DNA of 21,831 nt from Clostridiales bacterium (GCA_012522165.1 JAAYKZ010000068.1:1-21831); one strand, 5' to 3'; shown: positions 7,823 through 16,654, counted from the stretch's first letter. Notes: a model not told the origin generated them from the sequence alone. Numbers and translations: made by a program.

Positions 7823-9082
7823 GTGAAGAAAGGCATAAAACCATTTACTCTTTTTCTTTTTGCTTTTATAGTAATATACTTAGTGATAGGTACTAAAGTA
7901 TTTCTATTAAATTCCAACCATGATGATAAGCGGTATAATAAAGACCAAGGACTTAAGCCCAAATGGACGGGGGTAATAACTTTAGGGGAGATACCATGTG
8001 TAGAAACAGGTGCATCATCTAACGCCAACTGGCTTAATACAAGGGTAGAAAAGTTTGAAAGGGAGAATCCTGGAGTATTCATCGAAGTCAGAAGGCTTAC
8101 TCCACAAAGGGCTCAGATGTATTTTACGGGACATGCAGATAAAGACATATTACCAGATATTATTTCTATTCCCATTTACGAAGATTTTGTACCTTCTTCC
8201 TTATACGAAGATTTAAGCCCTTATTTTCAAGTTGAAGAATTGAATAGAATTCTTCCATTAGCACAAAGGTCTGTAATAAAGGACAATACTATGAAAGGTG
8301 TACCCATTATGATGGGTACCTATGCCTTATTTTTAAATAAAGATATGCTTCAAGAGAATGATATAACTATAGAGGGTACTGAGATAGACTTTGCAACCTT
8401 AGATAGAATTGTAAAAAAACTATCCTATGTAAAAAAGGAAAATAAGAATGAAATCCAATATTATGGATTTGGTAGCTACAATTCCACATATTCAAAACCT
8501 ATTATTAGCATGATTTATAATCAAAGTGGTAAAATACAAGATGATAATGGATATAGATATATATATAGTTGGATTAATGATCCAAACTTAGTGCCGGAAA
8601 CTATAGGAAATCTTGATAGCAGCAGAGCAGTTAGATTGTTTGCTGACGAGGCAAGAATTGGCGTTTTTTTAGGCAATACCAGAACTTTATATAAAGTAAG
8701 GGAGGCTCAAGCCCAAGGCAAGGGGTTTGACTTAGGAATATATTGCCTGCCTATGGAAGGAAAAGATGGCCTGTTCCAAGATCAGATTGTATCTTATGGA
8801 TTGATTAAAAAAGATGATGACATAAAGAAATATTATTGTATTGCTTTTTTAAAATCCCTTTTGTCTGATGAAGCACAAAGGGAATTAAATAAAATAGGAA
8901 TGTTTCCCATAATAAATGGTATAGGGAGTATATATGAAGATGACCCTGAAATGCATATGCTAGAGCAGAATTTAGCAAAATTTATATATAGCCCTCATGA
9001 AAAATTTTGGCAGATTTATAAATATGAAATAATGGATATATTAGAACCAAAAAGTCAAGGGGATTCAGATATATCAGATTAG
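7823..9082 (+). CDS. Membrane-anchored extracellular solute-binding protein, family 1-like, orphan
   Basis: 419 residues from a GTG start with AGGAGG at 7810-7815. Basic N-terminus (MKKGIK) followed by one hydrophobic segment at about 8-29; there is no cysteine near its end, so it is not a standard lipoprotein and would stay tethered by an uncleaved anchor or be released by another cleavage. The rest looks like a periplasmic-type sugar-binding protein: a KFERENPGVFIEVRRL strand-helix near residue 80, PDIISIPIYEDFV, a middle with KGVPIMMGTYALFLNKDML and a C-terminal helical part with SDEAQRELNKIGMFPIING, the usual cap of carbohydrate-binding ABC partners. No permease or ATPase gene is adjacent. 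Possible roles are binding for a transporter encoded elsewhere or sensing; the ligand is unknown. The gap before it has only a 4-base hairpin (CCCC/GGGG at 7758-7770), with no U-run. Confidence 0.75.
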   Translation: MKKGIKPFTLFLFAFIVIYLVIGTKVFLLNSNHDDKRYNKDQGLKPKWTGVITLGEIPCVETGASSNANWLNTRVEKFERENPGVFIEVRRLTPQRAQMYFTGHADKDILPDIISIPIYEDFVPSSLYEDLSPYFQVEELNRILPLAQRSVIKDNTMKGVPIMMGTYALFLNKDMLQENDITIEGTEIDFATLDRIVKKLSYVKKENKNEIQYYGFGSYNSTYSKPIISMIYNQSGKIQDDNGYRYIYSWINDPNLVPETIGNLDSSRAVRLFADEARIGVFLGNTRTLYKVREAQAQGKGFDLGIYCLPMEGKDGLFQDQIVSYGLIKKDDDIKKYYCIAFLKSLLSDEAQRELNKIGMFPIINGIGSIYEDDPEMHMLEQNLAKFIYSPHEKFWQIYKYEIMDILEPKSQGDSDISD

Positions 9083-9165
9083 CTATTGAAGGAATACAGG
9101 AATTAATGTAAACTAGAAGAAGTAGACGACTTATAAGCTGTTTTTTTGCAGGGAGTGGAATAAAA

Positions 9166-10074
9166 ATGGAGAATATTTATATAAAATTAAGTGAATATAT
9201 ACCATCGGAGCGAATTTTTCTAAATGAACCTATGAAAAAACATACTTCTTTTAGAATTGGGGGACCAGCTGATATTATGGTTTTACCCGACAGTGAGGAG
9301 GAGATTATTCACGCCTTAAAGGTGTGTAAAGATACATCAGTTCCTTTTTTTATAATGGGTAATGGTTCCAATCTATTGGTAAGGGACAAAGGAATAAGAG
9401 GAGTAGTAATAAAAATATCAGAAAATTATAGCAAAATAAAAATAGATGGGACCAGTATAAATGCACAGTCAGGAGTACTTTTGTCAACTTTATCTAGAGC
9501 TGCGGTACGAAATAGTTTAAAGGGATTAGAGTTTGCAAGTGGGATACCTGGCACCTTAGGTGGAGCTGTAACCATGAATGCAGGTGCTTATGGTGGAGAA
9601 ATGAAAGATGTAGTAGTATCAGTAAGATGTATAGACAGTAATGGTAATATTCATATCTTGCAGAAAGAGGATATGAATTTTGGATACAGAACCAGCCGCA
9701 TACAAGCAGCTGACCTTATAGTATCAGAGGTAAATATGGAGCTAGAATATGGAGATCAACAGGAATCCTTGGATCTAATGGCTGATCTTGCAAGAAGGAG
9801 AAGAGAAAAACAGCCCCTTGCTTATCCTAGTGCTGGAAGCACCTTCAAAAGGCCTGTAGGTTATTACGCGGGCAAGCTAATTCCGGACTGTGGGCTAAAA
9901 GGCCTTCGAATAGGCGATGCACAGATTTCAGAGCTTCATGCGGGCTTTATTATCAACTTAGGAAATGCCACTGCGCAGAATGTTATTGACCTTATTAAAA
10001 AGGTTCAAGATATTATATATGACAAGTATGGGGTAGAGATGATACCAGAGGTTAGAATAGTAGGAGAGGAATAA
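9166..10074 (+). CDS. murB: UDP-N-acetylenolpyruvoylglucosamine reductase
   Basis: 302 residues, typical of short type II MurB. It reduces UDP-GlcNAc-enolpyruvate to UDP-MurNAc with NADPH and FAD, the second committed step of peptidoglycan precursor synthesis, in the cytoplasm. Seen: FAD-binding motifs GNGSNLLVRD (about 65-74) and SGIPGTLGGAVTMNAGAYGGE (about 125-144), the proton-donor serine in SAGSTFKRP (about 222-230), YAGKLIPDCGLKG, HAGFIINLGNAT, and the closing PEVRIVG with the conserved Glu. ATG at 9166 preceded by GGGAGTGG (9151-9158). It overlaps the next gene by one base (stop and start share the A at 10074), which implies translational coupling. Confidence 0.97.
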   Translation: MENIYIKLSEYIPSERIFLNEPMKKHTSFRIGGPADIMVLPDSEEEIIHALKVCKDTSVPFFIMGNGSNLLVRDKGIRGVVIKISENYSKIKIDGTSINAQSGVLLSTLSRAAVRNSLKGLEFASGIPGTLGGAVTMNAGAYGGEMKDVVVSVRCIDSNGNIHILQKEDMNFGYRTSRIQAADLIVSEVNMELEYGDQQESLDLMADLARRRREKQPLAYPSAGSTFKRPVGYYAGKLIPDCGLKGLRIGDAQISELHAGFIINLGNATAQNVIDLIKKVQDIIYDKYGVEMIPEVRIVGEE

Positions 10075-10820
10075 TGTATCGTATTATAGCAGATTTTCAT
10101 ACTCACACTCGATATAGTCATGGCAAAGGATCTATAGAAGACAATGTCTTGGCAGCCCGTAGAAAGGGCTTAGAAAAAATCGCTATAACTGGTCATGGCT
10201 TTAGACATATACGCATTGGCATAAAGCCAAATGACGTAGACAAGATGAGAGAAGAAGTCCAAAGATTAAATGATAAATATTCAGATATAGAGATATTATT
10301 GGGTATAGAATCCAATCTCATAGGCCTAGATGGAACCATTGATATACCTGATGAGTATATAGATAAATTCGATATCATACTCATGGGATTTCACAAGGGG
10401 GCTATGCCTAAATCCTTTAATGATGCTATAAAGCTATATGGTAGTAATCTTGTATATAACATATTACCCGTAGATAGAGAAAAGATAAGAATGCAGAATA
10501 CCCAGGCTATGATTAGGGCTATTGAAAAGTATCCTATAAAAATAATTACACATCCAGGGGCCAAGATTGACATTGATACCAAATTACTGGCCAAGCATGC
10601 TGCAAAAAGAGATGTTGCTCTAGAAATTAATGCTAGCCATGGATTTATGACTGTAGAATATGTTAGAATAGCTTTAAAAGAAGGGGCTAAATTTGTTATA
10701 AATAGCGATGCTCATCATCCATCTAGGGTTGGAGATTTTAAAAGAGCCATAGAAATCGCTTTAGCAGCAGATTTGAATCCAGATCGTATAATTAATGCGA
10801 GGATTGCCAAGCAAACTTAG
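10074..10820 (+). CDS. PHP-domain phosphoesterase (YcdX-like)
   Basis: 248 residues, a stand-alone PHP (polymerase and histidinol phosphatase) domain. Metal-binding motifs in order: DFHTHTRYSHGKG at the N-terminus, ITGHGFRH, GIESNL, MGFHKG, ITHPGAK, EINASH and the closing INSDAHHP. Together they supply the histidines and acids of a trinuclear metal site, so it is likely an active phosphatase or phosphodiesterase; the substrate is not known. A PHP gene between murB and rapZ is a recurrent clostridial arrangement. Start overlaps the murB stop by one base. It is not the DNA polymerase PHP domain, which is separate and lies in dnaE downstream. Confidence 0.88.
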   Translation: MYRIIADFHTHTRYSHGKGSIEDNVLAARRKGLEKIAITGHGFRHIRIGIKPNDVDKMREEVQRLNDKYSDIEILLGIESNLIGLDGTIDIPDEYIDKFDIILMGFHKGAMPKSFNDAIKLYGSNLVYNILPVDREKIRMQNTQAMIRAIEKYPIKIITHPGAKIDIDTKLLAKHAAKRDVALEINASHGFMTVEYVRIALKEGAKFVINSDAHHPSRVGDFKRAIEIALAADLNPDRIINARIAKQT

Positions 10821-10835
10821 GAAGAAGGTGCATTT

Positions 10836-11693
10836 ATGAAATTATTAATTGTAACAGGATTATCAGGTGCTGGCAAAACTATGGCTATCCGGTATTTGGA
10901 GGATATGGGTTTTTTCTGCGTAGATAATTTGCCACCCAAACTGATACTCCAATTTGTTAAGCTATGTGAACAATCGGAAGGTAGAATAGATAGAGTAGCT
11001 ATTGTTGTAGATATTCGCGGACGAGGTTTCTTTGATGACCTTTTAGGTTGTCTGTCTGAAATGAAAGATGAAGGATATACTTATGAAATCCTATTTTTAG
11101 AAGCATCAGACAATGTTTTGATAAAAAGATATAAAGAAAGTCGCCGTGCACATCCTTTGGTTAAAGAAGGAAGAATTATCTCGGGGATACAAAAAGAAAG
11201 AGAACGGCTTGAGACAATAAGAGAAATAGCAGACCATATAATAGACACTAGCAACCTTTATCCCAAGCAGTTAAAAGAGAATTTAGTGGAGCTGTTTCAT
11301 GATAATCAAAATAACGAAGGACTGTTAATATCTATAATTTCTTTTGGTTTTAAACATGGTATTCTTTTAGATGCAGATTTGGTTTTTGATGTAAGATTCC
11401 TACCTAATCCATTCTATGTTGATGAACTTAAAATTCACACTGGGCAAAAACCTGAAGTAAGGGATTATGTTTTTAAGTTTCCTGAAACTAAAGAGTTTAT
11501 GGATAAATTAGTGGACATGATAAACTTTTTGATACCTTACTATGAAAAAGAGGGAAAATTACAATTAGTGGTAGGTATTGGATGTACGGGAGGAATGCAT
11601 AGGTCAGTGGCAATAGGTGATGCCTTATATAATATTCTGCAAGATAAAGGATATCGTGTTTCCGTTGAGCATAGAGATATAGCCGATGGATAA
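10836..11693 (+). CDS. rapZ: RNase adapter protein RapZ (YvcJ-type nucleotide-binding protein)
   Basis: 285 residues, family-normal. RapZ proteins have an N-terminal P-loop domain and a C-terminal metabolite/RNA-binding domain; in E. coli RapZ senses glucosamine-6-phosphate and controls glmS mRNA, while Bacillus YvcJ binds and hydrolyses nucleotides and has a less certain role. Seen: Walker A GLSGAGKT (8-15), CVDNLPPKLI, VVDIRGR (about 58-64), the middle YKESRRAHPL, and the C-terminal signature GIGCTGGMHRSV (about 249-260). ATG at 10836 with GGAAGAAGGTG upstream, 15 bases after the PHP stop. The next gene is whiA; in most Firmicutes yvcK/glmR stands between them, and here it does not. Confidence 0.96.
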   Translation: MKLLIVTGLSGAGKTMAIRYLEDMGFFCVDNLPPKLILQFVKLCEQSEGRIDRVAIVVDIRGRGFFDDLLGCLSEMKDEGYTYEILFLEASDNVLIKRYKESRRAHPLVKEGRIISGIQKERERLETIREIADHIIDTSNLYPKQLKENLVELFHDNQNNEGLLISIISFGFKHGILLDADLVFDVRFLPNPFYVDELKIHTGQKPEVRDYVFKFPETKEFMDKLVDMINFLIPYYEKEGKLQLVVGIGCTGGMHRSVAIGDALYNILQDKGYRVSVEHRDIADG

Positions 11694-11740
11694 GCCAAGT
11701 TAGGATATATTATATTAGCATGTATAAAGGAGTGGAACAC

Positions 11741-12712
11741 ATGTCCTTTTCATCCAGAGCTAAAAATGAACTATGCCATATTCCTGTACAAAAATCTTGT
11801 TGTAACCTGGCAGAACTAGCTGCATTAATCCAAATCTGTGGAACTATCCATATAGGTGGGAGAAAAAGGGTTAGTCTAAATGTCAGTACGGAGAATGCAG
11901 CTATAGCTAGACGTATTTTCTTACTACTTAAATGTCAGTATAATGTACAAACTGAGGTAATGGTTAGAAAGAATCAACGGTTAAGAAAAAACAATAGCTA
12001 TTCTCTAGTATTATGAAATGATCAGCAAATAAAGAAATTATTAGAGGATGCAGGTATAATAAAAGGACAAGAAGAAGGAAGTTTGCGATTAAACCGTACC
12101 ATAGATGTTAGGCTAATTAAAAAGAGATGCTGCAAAAGGGCATATATTAGGGGAGCTTTCTTAGGGGGAGGATCCGTCAGCGACCCGGAAAAAATTTATC
12201 ATTTAGAGATTGTAACCCATAGCGACTCCTATGCTAATAGTTTATGCAGTTTAATCAATGAGTTTGGCTTAAATGCCAAAACTATAGAGAGAAAGAATAA
12301 TTATGTAGTCTATCTAAAAGAAGGGGAACATATAGTAAATCTGTTAAATATTATAGGAGCTCATTCGGCTCTTCTAGATTTGGAGAATATTAGAATATAC
12401 AAGGATATGCGCAACAATATAAATAGAATTGTTAACTGCGAAACCGCTAATTTAAGTAAAACTATAAATGCTGCTGTTAGACAGATAGAAAATATTCGAT
12501 ATATAGAGGACAGTTACGGTTTATCTAACTTATCGCCCTCTCTTAGAGAGGTTGCTGAGCTTAGGTTAAACAATCCTGATGCTAGTTTAAGGGAACTAGG
12601 GGAGATGCTAAATCCTCCCATTGGAAAATCAGGGGTTAACCATCGGTTGAGGAAGTTGGACAAAATAGCGGAAGAATTAAAAAATAAAGGGGGAGAAGGC
12701 GTTGCTAAGTAA
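11741..12712 (+). pseudogene. whiA: whiA-type DNA-binding protein gene, interrupted by one in-frame TGA
   Basis: Read from ATG 11741 (AAAGGAG upstream; product MSFSSRAKNELCHI) to TAA 12710-12712 this is a full-length WhiA of about 322 residues, but codon 92 (12014-12016) is TGA. The reading frame is the same on both sides: NNSYSLVL, stop, NDQQIKKLLEDAG, then SLRLNRTIDVRLIKKRCCKRAYIRGAFLGGGSV, so homology runs through the stop. The N-terminal part is the start of the LAGLIDADG-like domain (ENAAIARRIFLLLK); the C-terminal part is the helix-turn-helix (LRELGEML.PPIGKSGVNHRLRKL). WhiA influences cell division and chromosome segregation in Bacillus and sporulation in actinomycetes. As written the gene yields a 91-residue fragment; a TTG at 12083 could restart translation of the C-terminal 209 residues. 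Single-base error, true nonsense mutation or readthrough remain open. Confidence 0.9.
12014..12016 (+). other. In-frame TGA inside whiA
   Basis: TGA in the same frame as the sequence before and after it, at a variable linker position between two well-conserved blocks. No Sec-insertion hairpin is evident, and tryptophan or cysteine is not expected here. TGA serves as the normal stop of the HAD gene (5826-5828), so it is not a sense codon in this organism. Confidence 0.9.
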
Positions 12713-12986
12713 AAATTTTAAGATTATGCATGAGGAAGGGCTAAATGCAAGGCCTGCGGCCTTGTTTGTACAAGTTGCCAGCAAATTCAATTCCAGGATT
12801 TGGGTAGAGGTAAATTCAAAGAAGGTCAATGCAAAGAGTATTATGGGTATAATATCCCTTGGCATAGGACAAGATGATGAGATTACCATTATAGCTGAGG
12901 GCAGTGATGAGAACGAGGCCATAGAAGCTTTAACAGAACTGATAGATTCAAATTTTTGCTGTATTCCTGGTATTGGTAACAACTAA
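12702..12986 (+). CDS. crh: HPr-family protein lacking the catalytic histidine (Crh-like)
   Basis: 94 residues from TTG 12702, with GGGGGAG at 12690-12696; the start overlaps the end of whiA by 11 bases. The fold is plainly HPr: EEGLNARPAALFVQVASKF, then VNAKSIMGIISLGIGQDDE and EGSDENEAIEALTELI. Position 15, the histidine phosphorylated by PTS enzyme I (GLHARPA), is asparagine (codon AAT, 12744-12746), while Ser46, the HPr kinase site in NAKSIMG, is exactly in place. Bacillus Crh has the same logic with Gln15. Hence it should not carry phosphate in the PTS but could be phosphorylated by HprK and act as a CcpA corepressor or enzyme regulator. Position beside whiA equals that of crh in Bacillus. 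The name crh is by analogy, not proven orthology. Confidence 0.85.
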   Translation: MLSKNFKIMHEEGLNARPAALFVQVASKFNSRIWVEVNSKKVNAKSIMGIISLGIGQDDEITIIAEGSDENEAIEALTELIDSNFCCIPGIGNN

Positions 12987-12998
12987 AAATAATTATTA

Positions 12999-13026
12999 AA
13001 AGCGACTTTTATAAGTTGCTTTTTTC
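12999..13026 (+). terminator. Rho-independent terminator closing the uvrC-to-crh unit
   Basis: AAAGCGACTT pairs with AAGTTGCTTT (one G-U pair) around a TTAT loop, followed by TTTTTC. It lies 13 bases after the HPr-like stop and separates the long operon from dnaE. Confidence 0.85.
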
Positions 13027-13046
13027 TTGTTTTATTTTTAGAGTAA

Positions 13047-13075
13047 TTGTGTGTTTGTACATAAAATGATAGAAT
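13047..13075 (+). promoter_or_regulatory. Candidate promoter of dnaE
   Basis: TTGTGT (13047-13052), 17-base spacer, TAGAAT (13070-13075, 5 of 6). The -35 box is weak, but the position, between terminator and dnaE, is right. Confidence 0.4.
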
Positions 13076-13132
13076 AAAGTATATCATCTTATGTTGCGCT
13101 AAAAGATACTAAAGGATAAAGAGGTGAAACAA

Positions 13133-16100
13133 TTGGCAAATTTTGTTCATCTCCATACCCATACAGAGTATAGTTTATTAGATGGTGCTAGTCGAATTAC
13201 AGATCTGTTGGATAGATGTAAGGAGTTAGGAATGGACAGCCTGGCTATTACTGATCATGGAGTTATGTATGGAGTAGTGGAATTTTATAAAGAAGCAAAA
13301 GCCAGAGGGATAAAACCAATAATTGGTTGTGAAGTCTATATAGCTCCACGTTCTATGTATGATAAACATTCTCATACTGATAGCAACTATGCTCATATGG
13401 TACTTCTTGCCAAAGATCAGGATGGATATAAAAATCTTGTAAAGTTAGTGTCTATGGGATTTATAGAGGGATTTTATTATAGACCAAGAATAGACTATGA
13501 AGTATTAGAACAGTATAGCCAGGGTCTTATTGGGCTAAGTGGTTGTTTAGCGGGAGATATTCCAAGGATGTTATTATCGGAGCAGAAAAAAGCAGCAAGA
13601 GACTTGGCCTTAAGGTTAGAAAGAATATTTGGTGAAGGGAATTTCTATCTTGAGTTACAAAATCATGGTTTAGAAGAACAGCTAAGGCTTAATCAGATGA
13701 TTGTAGAATTAAGTAATGATACCGGAATTCCTTTAGTTGCTAGTAATGATGTTCATTATGTTAAACATGAGGATGCCGAAGTTCATGATGTTTTGCTATG
13801 TATACAAACAGGCAAAACTATAGAAGATGAGGATAGGATGAGATTTGATTCTCAGGAATTCTACCTTAAATCGCCTGAAGAGATGCAAAAGTTGTTTGCC
13901 TCTTATCCTGAAGCTTTAGAAAATACTGTAAAGATTGCCCAGCAGTGCAATGTGGAATTTGATTTTGATACTATACATTTACCAGAATACGTTGTTCCTG
14001 AAGGCTATACTCCGTCTGAATATCTAAGGCAACTATGTAGGCAAGGTGCTGAAAAGAAGTATATTAAGGTTATAGATGAGGTCAAGGAACGCTTAGAATA
14101 TGAACTTGATACCATTGAAAAAATGGGATATGTTGATTACTTCTTAATAGTGTGGGATTTTATAAAATTTGCCAAGGATAATGGAATCATGGTAGGGCCA
14201 GGCCGGGGAAGTGCAGCAGGAAGTTTGGTAGCCTATGTTCTAGATATAACACAAATTGATCCTTTAAAATATAATCTATTATTTGAGAGATTCCTTAATC
14301 CTGAGAGAATTAGTATGCCTGATATAGATATTGACTTTTGCTTTGAACGTAGACAAGAGGTAATAGACTATGTAGTAGAAAAATATGGCTCTGATCGGGT
14401 AGCTCAGATAATTACCTTTGGTACTATGGCAGCTAGAGCAGTAATACGAGATGTAGGCAGGGCACTTAATCTTTCATATGCAGAAGTAGATAGGATTGCT
14501 AAAGCTATACCTATGGAACTTGGTATGACAATTGATCGGGCATTGGAAGTTAACGAAGAACTTCGTGACTTATATAATAATGATGTCACAATAAAAAAAT
14601 TAATTGATACATCTCGAAGTTTAGAAGGTCTGCCAAGACATGCTTCTACCCATGCTGCTGGTGTGGTAATATCAAAGGATCCAATAACTGAGCATGTACC
14701 TTTACAAAAAAATGATGATGTAATAACCACTCAATTTTCAATGGGAAATTTAGAGCAGCTAGGTCTATTAAAGATGGATTTTTTAGGCCTTAGAACACTA
14801 ACAGTAATAAGAGATACAATAGAACTGGTTAAAAAGAATAAAGACATAGATATTGATATCGATAACATTTCATTAGATGAGCCAGGAGTATATAAAATGC
14901 TCAGCCAAGGGGATACTGATGGTGTTTTTCAGCTAGAAAGTGCAGGAATGAGACAGTTTTTAAAAGAACTAAAGCCCAGCCATTTTGAAGATATTATTGC
15001 AGGGATATCCCTATATCGACCAGGTCCTATGGATCAGATTCCACGATACCTTGATAATAAAAACCATCCAGAGTCCATTAAATATACTGATCCTAGCTTG
15101 AAAGATATTCTTGAGGTAACCTATGGATGTATGGTATACCAAGAGCAGGTTATGCAAATAGTTAGAGATCTTGCTGGTTATTCCTTAGGTAGATCTGATT
15201 TAGTTAGAAGAGCCATGGCAAAAAAGGATACGAAAGTCATGGAACAGGAGCGGCATAACTTCATTTACGGTATTGAAGATGAAGAAGGAAATGTTCTAAT
15301 TCCTGGAGCCCTTAGAAAAGGTATAAGTGAAGAGCGAGCAAATAAGATATTTGACGAGATGATGGAGTTTGCAAAATATGCTTTCAATAAATCTCACGCT
15401 GCTGCATACGCCTTGATTGCTTATCAAACTGCATGGCTAAAATATCATTACCCTGTAGAATTTATGGCAGCTTTAATGACCAGTGTTATGGGTAATAGCA
15501 GTAAGGTAGCAGGATATATTCAGTATTGTAGAAAAAAGAGCATTGTAGTTTTACCGCCTGATGTAAATGAAAGTTATGCCAATTTCTCTGTTGTTGGTGA
15601 TAAAATCCGATTTGGATTGGCTGCTGTAAAAAATGTTGGTTTATCTGCCATAGATAGCATAATTAAAGCTCGTGAACAAAAAGGTAAATTTGTTAGTCTT
15701 TTAGATTTTTGTGAAAAAGTTGATGGTGAGGGTATTAATAAGAGACTATTAGAGAGTTTGATAAAATGTGGTGCTTTTGATTCTTTGGGGACATACCGAT
15801 CTCAACTAATGGCAGTATATGAAAAGGTTTTGGAAGGAGTAGTTCAAGATCGCAGGAAAAACCTTGCTGGTCAGATATCTTTATTTGATCAGATGTCCAT
15901 TCAGCAAGAGCAACCAATGGATTTTGATATTTTACCAGATATTAAAGAGTTCCCGAAAAATGTTTTACTTAGTATGGAGAAGGAAACTGTGGGAGTATAT
16001 ATAAGTGGACATCCTCTAATGGAATATAAAGATATACTAGAAAATTTCACAAGCACCTTAGATATTCAACAAAGTACCCTAGAAGAGGAAACTATGATGG

Positions 16101-16603
16101 CATCTAATGCCCTAAAGGACGGATCAAGAATTAGAGTTGGTGGTATCATTGTTGAGCATAAGCGAAAGAGTACTAAAAATAATAATATGATGGCTTTTAT
16201 CACTCTAGAAGATCTGTATGGTACCATTGAAGTAATTGTGTTTCCTGCAACATATAAAAAATACTCCAGGTTGTTAGATAATGATAGTACAGTAATAATT
16301 GAAGGAAAACTAAGTTTGAGAGAAGACGAAGAACCAAAAATTTTATGCGATCAGGTTATTCCCCTTACTTCATCTATTAATAGAAAATTATATCTTAAAA
16401 TAGCGAAAAATAGAAAAATCGACATTAGTCGCCAAATAAGTCCGATATTAAGAAAGTATAAGGGTGATATCCCGGTAATTCTATATTTAGAAGCATCAGG
16501 AAAACAGAATTTGGCAAATCGAGAATTATGGATTAGGCAAGATAAGGAGCTAATTGAAGAGCTTTCCAGATTATTAGGGAAGGAATGTGTTAAGCTAGTG
16601 TAA
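13133..16603 (+). CDS. dnaE: DNA polymerase III alpha subunit (DnaE)
   Basis: 1156 residues from the chosen start. It is a C-family replicative polymerase: PHP domain at the N-terminus (FVHLHTHTEYSLLDGASRI), the nucleotide-binding GPGRGSAAGS (about 355), catalytic PDIDIDF (about 396-402, D399 and D401 class), third acidic residue in LLKMDFLGLRTLT (about 549), SLYRPGPMDQIP, YGCMVYQEQVMQI, KSHAAAYALIAYQTAWLKYHYP, and a C-terminal OB fold (about 998-1085, RIRVGGIIVEHKRK and TLEDLYGTIEVIVFP). No proofreading exonuclease domain, so it is DnaE and not PolC. Start: GTG 13124 and TTG 13133 are both in frame; GAGGTGA at 13121-13127 is the better binding site for the TTG, giving (M)ANFVHLH; the GTG start would add three residues. 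It is its own unit between a terminator and the mtrB promoter region. Confidence 0.98.
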   Translation: MANFVHLHTHTEYSLLDGASRITDLLDRCKELGMDSLAITDHGVMYGVVEFYKEAKARGIKPIIGCEVYIAPRSMYDKHSHTDSNYAHMVLLAKDQDGYKNLVKLVSMGFIEGFYYRPRIDYEVLEQYSQGLIGLSGCLAGDIPRMLLSEQKKAARDLALRLERIFGEGNFYLELQNHGLEEQLRLNQMIVELSNDTGIPLVASNDVHYVKHEDAEVHDVLLCIQTGKTIEDEDRMRFDSQEFYLKSPEEMQKLFASYPEALENTVKIAQQCNVEFDFDTIHLPEYVVPEGYTPSEYLRQLCRQGAEKKYIKVIDEVKERLEYELDTIEKMGYVDYFLIVWDFIKFAKDNGIMVGPGRGSAAGSLVAYVLDITQIDPLKYNLLFERFLNPERISMPDIDIDFCFERRQEVIDYVVEKYGSDRVAQIITFGTMAARAVIRDVGRALNLSYAEVDRIAKAIPMELGMTIDRALEVNEELRDLYNNDVTIKKLIDTSRSLEGLPRHASTHAAGVVISKDPITEHVPLQKNDDVITTQFSMGNLEQLGLLKMDFLGLRTLTVIRDTIELVKKNKDIDIDIDNISLDEPGVYKMLSQGDTDGVFQLESAGMRQFLKELKPSHFEDIIAGISLYRPGPMDQIPRYLDNKNHPESIKYTDPSLKDILEVTYGCMVYQEQVMQIVRDLAGYSLGRSDLVRRAMAKKDTKVMEQERHNFIYGIEDEEGNVLIPGALRKGISEERANKIFDEMMEFAKYAFNKSHAAAYALIAYQTAWLKYHYPVEFMAALMTSVMGNSSKVAGYIQYCRKKSIVVLPPDVNESYANFSVVGDKIRFGLAAVKNVGLSAIDSIIKAREQKGKFVSLLDFCEKVDGEGINKRLLESLIKCGAFDSLGTYRSQLMAVYEKVLEGVVQDRRKNLAGQISLFDQMSIQQEQPMDFDILPDIKEFPKNVLLSMEKETVGVYISGHPLMEYKDILENFTSTLDIQQSTLEEETMMASNALKDGSRIRVGGIIVEHKRKSTKNNNMMAFITLEDLYGTIEVIVFPATYKKYSRLLDNDSTVIIEGKLSLREDEEPKILCDQVIPLTSSINRKLYLKIAKNRKIDISRQISPILRKYKGDIPVILYLEASGKQNLANRELWIRQDKELIEELSRLLGKECVKLV

Positions 16604-16626
16604 ATTTTATTTATAACAGTAGCATA

Positions 16627-16654
16627 TTGACAAGTATATATGTTATAATATGGT
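16627..16654 (+). promoter_or_regulatory. Candidate promoter of the mtrB-pfkA-pyk unit
   Basis: TTGACA (16627-16632, perfect), 16-base spacer, TATGGT (16649-16654). A better -10, TATAAT at 16644-16649, lies only 11 bases from that -35, too close, and has no -35 of its own. The 105-base gap 16604-16707 holds no terminator I can see after dnaE. Confidence 0.45.

Noticed and set aside
9110..9150. CTTATAAG palindrome followed by a T-run before murB
   Set aside because: The 8-base palindrome has no loop and is separated from the T-run; not a convincing terminator inside an operon.
11741..12712. TGA in whiA read as tryptophan, glycine or selenocysteine
   Set aside because: All other long genes use TGG for Trp and contain no internal TGA, TGA ends the HAD gene, and the position in WhiA is a variable linker with no expected Sec or Trp.
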